From Dyadobacter fermentans DSM 18053 (GTDB lineage: Bacteria; Bacteroidota; Bacteroidia; Cytophagales; Spirosomataceae), in NCBI RefSeq assembly GCF_000023125.1, contig NC_013037.1:5806501-5870500 (forward strand): a stretch of DNA of 64,000 nt, written 5' to 3'. Below, piece after piece: positions 26,938 through 35,101 of the stretch. Every line of letters begins with the position of its first letter. Position 1 is the stretch's first letter. The translations under genes were made by a program, and so were the position numbers. The notes under the pieces were generated by a model, which saw only the letters and a program-made list of their open reading frames with translations, did no database searches and was not told the DNA's origin.

Positions 26938-27735
26938 ATGACGATTCAACTGGAAGCGAATTTGCAAAACCTGCGTGCCAAGGCGCCGCTGGTGCATAAT
27001 ATTACCAATTTCGTGGTGATGAATTTCACCGCCAATGCATTGCTGGCCATTGGTGCTTCGCCGGTGATGGCGCATGCGGTGGAGGAAGTGGAGGACATGG
27101 TTTCGATAGCGGGTGCGCTGGTGGTCAACATCGGCACGCTTTCGCCCCTCTGGGTGGAAGGCATGCACAGCGCTATGGCGAAGGCGGCGCAAACCGGCAA
27201 ACCGATCGTGCTCGATCCGGTAGGTGCCGGCGCGACGCCCTACCGCAATAATGTGCTCACCGCATTGCTCGAGGCAGCCCCGCCGGCCATTATCCGCGGT
27301 AACGGCTCCGAAATCCTCGCACTCGCAGGTGCCAGCATTCAAACCAAGGGTGTGGACAGCACCGCCGATTCCACCGACAGCATCGGCGCCGCACGGGCAT
27401 TGAGCGAGCGTTTCGGCTCGGTGGTGAGCGTGAGCGGCGCGGTGGATGTGATCGTGCATGGCAACCGGACGGCCTGGATTTCGAACGGTGTGCCGCTCAT
27501 GACCAAAGTCACAGGCATGGGCTGTTCCGCGTCGGCGCTTGCCGGCGCATTCGCGGCGGTGGTAACCGATCCGTTCGAAGCCGCGGTGTCGGCGGCTGTC
27601 ACGATGGGCGTTTGCGGCGAACTGGCTTACCGGGCTGCCAAACTGCCCGGATCGTTCCAAATCGCGTTTCTGGACACTTTATCGGACATTAGCCCGGCGC
27701 ATCTGGCGGAATTGAGCAAAATCAGACTGGAATAG
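26938..27735 (+). CDS. thiM: Hydroxyethylthiazole kinase
   Basis: Phosphorylates salvaged 4-methyl-5-hydroxyethylthiazole. The 265 residues contain LVHNITNFVVMNFTANALLAIGASPVMAHA at the N-terminus, VLDPVGAGATPYR, and the ATP-binding/catalytic VTGMGCSASALAGAF with the active-site Cys of ThiM. It opens a plus-strand cluster thiM-thiE-thiD-tenA with gaps of 2 bp, 38 bp and a 4-bp overlap. The preceding 122 bp contain no recognisable TPP riboswitch. Confidence 0.95.
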   Translation: MTIQLEANLQNLRAKAPLVHNITNFVVMNFTANALLAIGASPVMAHAVEEVEDMVSIAGALVVNIGTLSPLWVEGMHSAMAKAAQTGKPIVLDPVGAGATPYRNNVLTALLEAAPPAIIRGNGSEILALAGASIQTKGVDSTADSTDSIGAARALSERFGSVVSVSGAVDVIVHGNRTAWISNGVPLMTKVTGMGCSASALAGAFAAVVTDPFEAAVSAAVTMGVCGELAYRAAKLPGSFQIAFLDTLSDISPAHLAELSKIRLE

Positions 27736-27737
27736 CG

Positions 27738-28412
27738 ATGGTAGCAACAACCAAGATGCATATGAATTCAAACCTCGAACTATACCTGGTAACCGATGAA
27801 GCCGCGTGCCTCGGAAGGGACTTTTACTGGGTGGTGGAAGAGGCGGTGAAAGGCGGTGTGACGATGGTGCAGCTGCGGGAAAAGTCGCTTTCGACCCGGG
27901 CGTTCATCGAACGCGCCAAACGTTTGAAAGCAATCCTGGAAACTTATAATGTGCCTTTGATCATCAACGACCGGCTGGACGTGGCCCTTGCCGTGGACGC
28001 CGACGGCGTGCATATCGGGCAAAGCGACATGCCGTTCCAAACCGCCCACCGCCTGCTCGGCGAAGGCAAGATCATCGGCCTTTCGGCTGAAAAACAGGAT
28101 GATGTGCTCGAAGCGGAGCAATGGAACCTGTCGTACCTCGCGGTGAGCCCGCTTTTTGCAACGCCTACTAAAACAGACACGGAAAAACCCTGGGAATTAG
28201 ACGGCTTGCAATGGGCACGGCAGCAAAGCCGGCATCCGCTGGTAGTCATCGGCGGGCTTCATCCCGAAAATGTACACGACGCCATCACCAACGGTGCGAA
28301 CGGCGTAGCGGTCGTATCGGCCATTTGCAGTGCCCCGTCGCCGCGGGAAGCCGCACAAGCGCTCAAATCCATTATCCAGAATTCGATCTTATGGCCAGCG
28401 AAAAATTTCTAG
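27738..28412 (+). CDS. thiE: Thiamine-phosphate synthase
   Basis: Joins hydroxymethylpyrimidine diphosphate and thiazole phosphate to give thiamine phosphate. The TIM barrel has YLVTDEAAC, KGGVTMVQLREKSLSTR (phosphate and pyrimidine site), NDRLDVALAVDADGVHIGQSDMP, SPLFATPTKTD and the final VIGGLHPENV..GANGVAVVSAI. The start given here makes 224 residues; ATG 27762 (MNSNLELYLVTDE) would give 216 and is equally plausible. Second gene of the thiamine-salvage operon. Confidence 0.95.
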   Translation: MVATTKMHMNSNLELYLVTDEAACLGRDFYWVVEEAVKGGVTMVQLREKSLSTRAFIERAKRLKAILETYNVPLIINDRLDVALAVDADGVHIGQSDMPFQTAHRLLGEGKIIGLSAEKQDDVLEAEQWNLSYLAVSPLFATPTKTDTEKPWELDGLQWARQQSRHPLVVIGGLHPENVHDAITNGANGVAVVSAICSAPSPREAAQALKSIIQNSILWPAKNF

Positions 28413-28450
28413 CTACACCTGTCGATTCCTGACCATAAAAAACATTCAAT

Positions 28451-29272
28451 ATGAACCGTTACCCAACCGTACTTACCATTGCCGGATCCGATAGTGGAGG
28501 TGGCGCGGGCATTCAGGCCGATCTCAAAACGATCGCGGCACTGGGCGCCTACGGAACTTCGGCCATTACCGCACTCACCGCGCAGAATACGCAAGGCGTG
28601 CGGGCCATTCACCCCGTGCCGCCGGCTTTTTTGCAGGAACAGCTGGAAGCCGTTTTCGAAGACATTACCGTCGATGCCGTCAAGATCGGGATGGTGAACA
28701 CCGTGGAAGTTGCGCGGGTGATTGCCGACATGCTCGACCGGTTTAAGCCCGGATTCGTCGTTTTCGACCCGGTAATGGTCTCTACCAGCGGATCCAAACT
28801 GATCCAGGATGAGACCGTCGCCGTGCTGTGGCAGGAGCTTTTTCCCCGTGTGGACCTCATTACACCTAATCTCGACGAAGCCGAAATCCTCATCGGTGGG
28901 CAAATCCGCACGCCTGCGACGATGAAAGGAGCGGCCATTCAAATGGTGGAAAAAGGGTGCAGGGCGGTGTTGCTGAAAGGCGGCCATCTCGTAGGATCGA
29001 CGATTTACGATGTGCTTGCGCAAAGCAGCCAGGAGCCGCTGATCCTCGAATCGGACTACATTGAAAGCCGGAATGTCCATGGCACGGGATGCACGCTGTC
29101 GTCGGCCATTGCCACTTACGTTGCGCGGGGCAATTCACTGGCGGAGTCGATCATTTTTGCCAAAGAATACATTGCGGGGGCAATCCGGTCGGGGGCCGAT
29201 GTGGTGACAGGCTACGGTCCGGGTCCTTTGAACCACTCGTTTTCACCAGTTTCCATGCAAATCGTATCATGA
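28451..29272 (+). CDS. thiD: Hydroxymethylpyrimidine / phosphomethylpyrimidine kinase
   Basis: Ribokinase-fold enzyme phosphorylating HMP and HMP-P. The 273 residues include TIAGSDSGGGAGIQADLKTI, AITALTAQNTQGV, VFDPVMVSTSGSKLI, LITPNLDEAEIL and the anion-hole/catalytic segment NVHGTGCTLSSAIA. Its stop codon overlaps the tenA start (ATGA), indicating translational coupling. Confidence 0.96.
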   Translation: MNRYPTVLTIAGSDSGGGAGIQADLKTIAALGAYGTSAITALTAQNTQGVRAIHPVPPAFLQEQLEAVFEDITVDAVKIGMVNTVEVARVIADMLDRFKPGFVVFDPVMVSTSGSKLIQDETVAVLWQELFPRVDLITPNLDEAEILIGGQIRTPATMKGAAIQMVEKGCRAVLLKGGHLVGSTIYDVLAQSSQEPLILESDYIESRNVHGTGCTLSSAIATYVARGNSLAESIIFAKEYIAGAIRSGADVVTGYGPGPLNHSFSPVSMQIVS

Positions 29273-29919
29273 AATTTACAGAACTGCTCTGGGCAGAAGC
29301 ATTACCCATATTTGAAGAGATCAAACGGCATCCGTTCAACCAGGAGTTGAAGGAAGGCACATTGCCACTCGAAAAATTCAGGTTCTACATTTACCAGGAT
29401 TCCCTATACCTCGCCGATTTCGCCCGCGCATTGGCCGTCGCAGGCACCAAAGCCGGCAACAGCCACGAACTGCTGGATTTTCTGCAATTTGCCCAAAATG
29501 CTATTTTGGTAGAGCGGGCTCTGCATTTAGGGTATTTTAAGGAATATGCCATTGATTATCAATCGGGAAAAGCGCCGGGCTGTTTTGCCTACACCAATTA
29601 TCTGATGGCAACGAGCGCGTTCGAGTCCTACGAAGTAACCGTGGCTGCATTGCTGCCTTGCTTCTGGATCTACAAGCAGATCGGCGATTACATTTATGCC
29701 AATCAGGCCACGCCCAATCCTTACCAGAACTGGATCGACGCCTACGCCGGCGAAGATTTCGCGCATTCGGTGCAAAAGGCGCTGGATATTTGCGATCAAC
29801 TGGCCGCCAACGCGTCAGAAGCCACCCGGGCCCGCATGACGGAGGCATACGTGACGGCTTCGCGATTGGAATATGTGTTTTGGGATAGTGCTTACAGGTT
29901 GGAGCGTTGGGCGGTTTAG
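29269..29919 (+). CDS. tenA: Aminopyrimidine aminohydrolase, TenA family
   Basis: Thiaminase II fold enzyme that salvages aminopyrimidine breakdown products of thiamine to HMP. The 216 residues begin at the ATG overlapping the thiD stop. Visible motifs are HPFNQELKEGTLPLEKFRFYIYQDSLYLADFARAL at the N-terminus, the active-site Cys in VAALLPCFWIYKQIG, and NPYQNWIDAYAGEDF. The acidic EYVFWDSAYRLERW near the C-terminus contains the conserved catalytic Glu region. Last gene of the operon; with thiM, thiE and thiD it makes a complete salvage route without de novo thiC or thiG genes in view. Confidence 0.94.
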   Translation: MKFTELLWAEALPIFEEIKRHPFNQELKEGTLPLEKFRFYIYQDSLYLADFARALAVAGTKAGNSHELLDFLQFAQNAILVERALHLGYFKEYAIDYQSGKAPGCFAYTNYLMATSAFESYEVTVAALLPCFWIYKQIGDYIYANQATPNPYQNWIDAYAGEDFAHSVQKALDICDQLAANASEATRARMTEAYVTASRLEYVFWDSAYRLERWAV

Positions 29920-30018
29920 CGGATTGCTACGATCACCGGAAGTATCCGTTTAAAAATTTTTCCAAAAATTTTTAGGGGCATCATCGGCTGAGTTGTCAGA
30001 ATTACAAAACAGCCAGCC

Positions 30019-32334
30019 ATGAAAAAATTTATCTTGACCTTAGTGGCCGGGGCCGTGAGCGCCCTGGCCTTTGCGCAGCCTGCACAGACCGTCAAAGGAC
30101 GGGTCGTCGATACCGAGTCGCAGCAGCCGGTGATCGGCGCGAATGTGATCGTTACTTCTACTACGCCCATTATCGGTGGTGTAACGGATACGGAAGGCAA
30201 TTTCCGCATTGAAAAAGTGCCCGTCGGCCGACATTCGTTTAAGATTACGAGCCTGGGTTACGACGATGCCTTTATCCAGGAAATCAACGTCGGCTCCGGC
30301 AAGGAAGTGGAGCTGAATATCAAACTCACCGAGTCGTTCAAAGCGCTTAATGAGGTGGTTGTGAAAGCGCAGAAGGAAAATGGCGCGCCGCTGAACGACA
30401 TGGTGAGCGTGAGCGGCCGCTCTTTCACGGTGGACCAAACGAAGCGCTTCGCGGCGTCGGTGAACGACCCGGCGCGGATGGCGATGTCATTCGCCGGCGT
30501 GGCCGCAACCGACGACGGCAGTAACCAGCTCATCATCAGGGGAAACAGCCCGAAAGGCATGCTGTGGCGCATGGAAGGCGTCGAGATCCCCAATCCCAAT
30601 CACTTTGCGCAGGAAGGAGCAAGCGGCGGCGGCATCAGCGCGCTGAGTGCCAATGTGCTCGGTAACTCCGACTTCCTTACCGGCGCTTTTCCAGCGGAAT
30701 ACGGCAATGCGACTTCCGGTGTTTTTGACCTCAAACTCAGAAAAGGGAACAATGAAAAACGCGAATATGCAATGCAGGCCGGCATTCTCGGGCTCGATTT
30801 TGCTGCCGAAGGACCCATTGGTCCCAAGGGCGGCGCTTCTTATCTGGCCAATTACCGCTATTCTACTCTTTCCGTTCTTAATAAGGTCGGCGTTAACCTT
30901 AATGGCGATGCTTCGATTGATTTTCAGGACGGTGCTTTTAAAATATATATCCCTTACGACGACAAGGTGGTTGTGAGCGTGTGGGGAATGGGCGGCCTGA
31001 GTACATCGAAAGTCGATGACGACGACTGGAGAGAGACTTTCAAATCCAACCGCGGCATTGTGGGCGTCAATTACCTTCGCTATATCAACAACAAATCGTA
31101 TATGGAGAATGTCGTTTCCTACTCGGCGACGAGCCAGACGGGCGATTTCTACGATAAAAACATCGACGCGACTTATCAGCAAAAGTTTGTGAATCAGGCA
31201 TTAAGGCTCTCCTCTCTCTATAATTATAAACTCAATGCACGCAACACGGTGCGGCTGGGCGTGATCATTAACCACCTGGACTTCAACCTCTACGACAAGG
31301 ATAATGAGGACGGCCCCTACGAAGTGAATGTGGACCGGAAAGGCAATACCCAGCTGTTTCAGGGCTATGCACAATGGAAGTCGCGTTTAACGCCTACCGT
31401 TACGCTCAATGCCGGCTTGCACGGAATGCTGCTCGCACTGAACCATCGTTTCTCCATTGAACCGAGAGCTGGACTGAAATGGGCAGTGGCACCGCGGTCG
31501 ACCGTGAGCTTCGGCGCGGGGCTGCATAGCAAAACGGAAGCCATTTCGATGTACCTGGCCCAGGTGAAGGTGTCGGAGGATAAAACAGAATTGTTTAATA
31601 AAAACCTGAAACTCACCAAATCGGCGCATTTGGTGGCGGGGTATGAGTTCAGGCCGTCGGCGAGCTGGCGCATTCTCGCTGAAACTTACTACCAGCATCA
31701 TTACAACATCCCGATCGGCCCGGCGAATACCACAACGCCCTATCTGCTGCATAACTCGCAGCTGAACGAAATCAGCGGTTTTGTGAGCGATTCGCTGACG
31801 AGCGATGGCAAGGGCCGCAGCTACGGGCTGGAAATAACCGTGGAAAAATCGCTGACCGCGGGCATTTATGTCATGAGCACCACGTCCCTATATCAGTCAA
31901 AATACACCGGGCGTGATGGCATCGAGCGTGACAGCCGCTTCAATGGCCAGTATGTGCAGAACTTACTCGCTGGGAAAGAATGGCGTGTCGGAAAAAACAA
32001 AACCAACATTTTCGCAGCCAATATCAAGCTTTTGGCTGCCGGCGGCAACCGGACAACGCCCATCGACCTGGAAAAATCACGCGAAAAGGGACGTACCGAA
32101 AGAGATTGGTCACGCAGCTATTCGGACAAGCTTCCCGACTATTTCCGCGCCGATCTGCGTGTGAGTTATACCAAAAACAAACGACGCACGACGTCCACGA
32201 TCTCCCTCGACCTCCAAAATGCAACCAACCGCCTGAATGCATTGGAGCGCTACTATAACAAGAAAGAGGACCGCGTAAAAACCGTGACTCAAACCGGGCT
32301 GCTGCCGGTGCTGAACTACCGCCTTGAATTTTAA
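30019..32334 (+). CDS. TonB-dependent receptor with carboxypeptidase-regulatory domain
   Basis: Outer-membrane transporter of 771 residues. The signal peptide is 1-19 (ALAFA). A carboxypeptidase-regulatory-like domain (about 22-108, VKGRVVDTESQQPVIGANVIV) and a plug with LIIRGNSPKGMLWRMEGVEIPNPNHFA precede the C-terminal barrel, which ends LNYRLEF. It is not of the siderophore or SusC class. The 99 bp upstream contain TTTTTAGGGG followed by TTGTC, which resembles FecI-type promoters in this phylum. It follows the thiamine-salvage operon on the same strand, so uptake of a thiamine-related compound is a possibility, no more. Confidence 0.87.
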   Translation: MKKFILTLVAGAVSALAFAQPAQTVKGRVVDTESQQPVIGANVIVTSTTPIIGGVTDTEGNFRIEKVPVGRHSFKITSLGYDDAFIQEINVGSGKEVELNIKLTESFKALNEVVVKAQKENGAPLNDMVSVSGRSFTVDQTKRFAASVNDPARMAMSFAGVAATDDGSNQLIIRGNSPKGMLWRMEGVEIPNPNHFAQEGASGGGISALSANVLGNSDFLTGAFPAEYGNATSGVFDLKLRKGNNEKREYAMQAGILGLDFAAEGPIGPKGGASYLANYRYSTLSVLNKVGVNLNGDASIDFQDGAFKIYIPYDDKVVVSVWGMGGLSTSKVDDDDWRETFKSNRGIVGVNYLRYINNKSYMENVVSYSATSQTGDFYDKNIDATYQQKFVNQALRLSSLYNYKLNARNTVRLGVIINHLDFNLYDKDNEDGPYEVNVDRKGNTQLFQGYAQWKSRLTPTVTLNAGLHGMLLALNHRFSIEPRAGLKWAVAPRSTVSFGAGLHSKTEAISMYLAQVKVSEDKTELFNKNLKLTKSAHLVAGYEFRPSASWRILAETYYQHHYNIPIGPANTTTPYLLHNSQLNEISGFVSDSLTSDGKGRSYGLEITVEKSLTAGIYVMSTTSLYQSKYTGRDGIERDSRFNGQYVQNLLAGKEWRVGKNKTNIFAANIKLLAAGGNRTTPIDLEKSREKGRTERDWSRSYSDKLPDYFRADLRVSYTKNKRRTTSTISLDLQNATNRLNALERYYNKKEDRVKTVTQTGLLPVLNYRLEF

Positions 32335-32471
32335 TGAAATAGCGGACGCTTCGTCTGCTAAATAATGTCCTTCGTCCGGCTAATCCCGCACTCCATCGGG
32401 TTCGGCTGGAATGGGCTGAATGGGAAGGTTATTTTTAATTATTATTCAGTTAACCTTAAACAGACAGCATC

Positions 32472-32747
32472 ATGGAAACGCCACGCAACGAATTCCTTTG
32501 GAGGAAAGCAAAAAAGAGAGCCGGTTTCAAAATGCATTTACGCACATACCTGATCGTGAATGCGGGCCTGTGGTTGATATACCTCGTTTCTACCTTTTCG
32601 TTTGGGAAGCATCATGTATTCCCATGGCCGGTTTTTCCGATGCTAGGCTGGGGGATAGGGTTGATCATGCATTATTTTACAGCCTATTCGGGGCTGGATG
32701 AGAAGGCATTAGCAGAAAAGGAATACGACAAACTGATCCGCGGCTAA
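32472..32747 (+). CDS. 2TM-domain protein
   Basis: 91 residues matching the small 2TM family common in Bacteroidota. A basic N-terminus (FLWRKAKKRAGFKMHLRTYLIVN) precedes two helices (about 26-44 and 52-72) and a short charged tail. The first helix is flanked by the typical WLIYL and FPWPVFPMLGWGIGL residues. Function unknown; family members are often fused to or near LytTR or stress genes, which is not the case here. Confidence 0.82.
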   Translation: METPRNEFLWRKAKKRAGFKMHLRTYLIVNAGLWLIYLVSTFSFGKHHVFPWPVFPMLGWGIGLIMHYFTAYSGLDEKALAEKEYDKLIRG

Positions 32748-32831
32748 ACCGGCTCTGTCTCCGATCCTTGGAACGGTTGTTTTACAGATTTGGATTCAAA
32801 CCAAAATTTCAACAGATCTAAAAATAACGTT

Positions 32832-33332
32832 ATGGAAAAGGATTTTGAAGATAATCAGGCCACTCAAAAACTGAAATCGCTGGCGGAAGACATCCGGTTT
32901 TGTATGTACACGACGATTGAAAACGGCAAAATCGTATCTCGGCCGATGACCACGCTGGATATCGACGCCGAGGGCAATATCTGGTTCTTCACCAGCCGCC
33001 ACACCGAGCTCGTGAAGGACGCCAGGCTGGGCGACGCGGTGACATTGATATACTCCGACCCTGCCAATAATACTTACCTGAGCATCTCGGGCACGGCCTC
33101 GATCGTGGAAAGCGAGCGCCGGAAAGACGAGCTCTGGAACCTCATGTCGAAAGCCTGGTTCCCGGGCGGAAAAGACGATCCCGATCTGGCAGTGCTGAGG
33201 GTTACCACGCAGGAAGCAGCCTACTGGGATAGTACTTCTTCGAAAATGGTCGTATTCTTCTCGATGCTCAAAGCGGTGATTACAGGCACCACACCGGATG
33301 GTGGCGATCACGGCAAGTTGAATCTGGTGTAG
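32832..33332 (+). CDS. Pyridoxamine 5'-phosphate oxidase-like flavin/stress protein (general stress protein 26 type)
   Basis: 166 residues from ATG 32832 (MEKDFEDNQATQKL); an in-frame ATG 42 bp upstream adds only polar residues. The split-barrel fold is indicated by ICMYTTIENGKIVSRPMTTLDIDAEGNIWFFTSRHTELVKD and the VTLIYSDPANNTYLSISGTASIV strands. This matches the GSP26/YdaG group, which binds flavins and is usually stress-induced; true PNPO activity is unlikely. A strong terminator follows. Confidence 0.85.
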   Translation: MEKDFEDNQATQKLKSLAEDIRFCMYTTIENGKIVSRPMTTLDIDAEGNIWFFTSRHTELVKDARLGDAVTLIYSDPANNTYLSISGTASIVESERRKDELWNLMSKAWFPGGKDDPDLAVLRVTTQEAAYWDSTSSKMVVFFSMLKAVITGTTPDGGDHGKLNLV

Positions 33333-33352
33333 ATGTATATATTGAATGCAAA

Positions 33353-33381
33353 AGAGGCGATCGGGTTATCCGATCGCCTCT
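33353..33381. terminator. Bidirectional terminator
   Basis: AGAGGCGATCGG pairs perfectly over 12 bp with CCGATCGCCTCT around a GTTAT loop. T-rich sequence lies to the right and an A-rich stretch to the left, so it can end both the stress-protein transcript and the converging DUF892 gene. Confidence 0.85.
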
Positions 33382-33407
33382 CTGCTTTTTATAAAAGGCA
33401 GAAGCCC

Positions 33408-33950
33408 CTACTCAACGCTTGCTTCCTCATTCACATAGGCCTCTGCCAGTTCCGTCAGCTTGTGGTCGGTTTCCCCTTCCTGGTCAAGCGTTTGTTGCAG
33501 CAAATCAGCCACCTCATTGTGTCCCAGCGTGCGCGCGATGTTGCGCAGCGTGCCGTACGACGCGATTTCGTAATGCTCCACTTTCTGAGCGGCCATAATA
33601 AGTCCGCAGTCGCGTACCATGGTGCCTTTATCGGTGCTTTCGATGATTTCGTTCGCTTCTTCGATCAGGCCTTCCATAGCTGCGCATTTTTTGGCCTGCG
33701 CTTTCTCACCGATCATTTCAAAAACCTGTTCCACTACCTTCGCGTGTTCTTCGGTTTCCGTGGTATGTTGTTCGAAAGCTGCTTTCAGTTCTTCCGAAGT
33801 GGCATTTTTGGCAAGTTTGGTTAATGCTTTTGCAAGATTCTTTTCTGCCCAGTAAATGTCTTTCAGTCCATCTACAAAGAGCTCTTTCAATTTTGCGCTG
33901 TCCGTTTCGGTGATCTGTTTACTTGCCTTTTTGCTTTTAGTCGCTTTCAT
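33408..33950 (-). CDS. Ferritin-like DUF892 protein (YciE/YciF type)
   Basis: 180 residues, mostly helical. LKELFVDGLKDIYWAEKNLAKALTKLAKNATSEELKAAFEQHTTETEEHAKVVEQVFEMIG and CAAMEGLIEEANEII carry the ExxH-type metal ligands of this four-helix family. The second half has KVEHYEIASYGTLRNIARTLGHNEVADLLQQTLDQE. A Lys-rich N-terminal tail precedes the core. Members are linked to osmotic, oxidative and stationary-phase stress. It is convergent with another stress-type gene and divergent from the LEA14-like gene. Confidence 0.92.
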   Translation of the reverse strand: MKATKSKKASKQITETDSAKLKELFVDGLKDIYWAEKNLAKALTKLAKNATSEELKAAFEQHTTETEEHAKVVEQVFEMIGEKAQAKKCAAMEGLIEEANEIIESTDKGTMVRDCGLIMAAQKVEHYEIASYGTLRNIARTLGHNEVADLLQQTLDQEGETDHKLTELAEAYVNEEASVE

Positions 33951-34166
33951 GATCTTGTAGTTTTAATGGTCGTGGTATTGATGATTGCTAATGGCAGCTG
34001 CCATTGTTTTGACGCACCCTTTTTAAAAATCCATACCAAAACCAAAATGCCGCCTGCCGGAAGAGTTGGGCTGCCGGCTGACGAGATTCGTACACATATA
34101 CGTGTGGCGGCGGGACAAAAGCGGCAGGAATGCTTTTTGAGATGGGGCTGCAAATCAACTGACACT

Positions 34167-35084
34167 ATGAAACAACGCAAGCCCTTTAAACTGATCATCA
34201 TTCTTCTGATACTCGCGGGTATTGGACTCGGCGTATGGTATTTTTTCAAAAAAAGCGACCGTAACCCCGTCTCGGGACTGAAACCGCGTGTGGAAATGAG
34301 CGTCGGGCGCATCAGCGACATTACCGATAGTACACTGAAAATGGAGCTCAAAACGCTCGTACATAACCCGCTGCCGGTGGGAATGCGTTTGAAAGCCCTT
34401 CATTATATGGTTCAAATGAATGGCCGGACGGTGGTAGAGGACCGCTATGGCGAGCCGCTGGAAGTGAAAGCGGCCGATAGCTCGGTGCTCACGCTGCCCG
34501 CAAAAGTGAAGATCCGCAACCTGCGGATGGAAGGCGACGAGGAAGCGGCCAAAGGCGAGGACAGCGCCGATTACCATTTTCAAACCGTGCTGCATTTCGA
34601 GAAAGCGTTCCTGGGCAAAGATTCGCTCGTGCTCGAAATGGACAAGCGCCTGCCGCTTTACCGGCTTCCGATGATGAAAATGGCGGGTTATGATTTCAAA
34701 AAGCTGGGCTTGAAAGAGTCGGACATTGTCGTGAAAGTGGAAGTGACGAATCTGAACCCCTTTTCGCTGGAATTTCAGAACCCGACTTACGCAATGGACC
34801 TGGGCAAACAGAAACGCTTCGCGGAAGGGGCCGTGACGGGCATTACGAAAGTCAAATCGAAGAGCAAGGACGTTTACGAAATTCCGCTTTCGGTGAGTTT
34901 GGGTAAAGTCATCAAAGCAGGCGCACAGATGATCGGGCAGGGAAAAGAGCTTCCCTTTACATTTTATTTCAAAAGTAAAATCAAATCTGAGAGCGATGTT
35001 TTGGACAACAGCGACATTAACCTCGTGATGAACGGCGAGCTGAAAGACATCGAAACATTCCAGCAGAATTTACAGCGGAAATAA
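34167..35084 (+). CDS. Membrane-anchored LEA14-like (WHy-domain) protein
   Basis: 305 residues from ATG 34167 (MKQRKPFKLIIILLILAG..). An N-terminal helix (about 8-27) anchors the protein, followed by two beta-sandwich regions. RVEMSVGRISDITDSTLKMELKTLVHNPLPVGMRLKALHYMVQMNGRTVVED is typical of the water-stress/LEA14 fold. An open frame extends 200 bp upstream, but that extension lacks protein-like composition. A role in envelope protection or scaffolding is inferred from family and from the stress-type neighbours. Confidence 0.78.
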   Translation: MKQRKPFKLIIILLILAGIGLGVWYFFKKSDRNPVSGLKPRVEMSVGRISDITDSTLKMELKTLVHNPLPVGMRLKALHYMVQMNGRTVVEDRYGEPLEVKAADSSVLTLPAKVKIRNLRMEGDEEAAKGEDSADYHFQTVLHFEKAFLGKDSLVLEMDKRLPLYRLPMMKMAGYDFKKLGLKESDIVVKVEVTNLNPFSLEFQNPTYAMDLGKQKRFAEGAVTGITKVKSKSKDVYEIPLSVSLGKVIKAGAQMIGQGKELPFTFYFKSKIKSESDVLDNSDINLVMNGELKDIETFQQNLQRK

Positions 35085-35101
35085 TCCGGATGTAAGCATT
35101 C

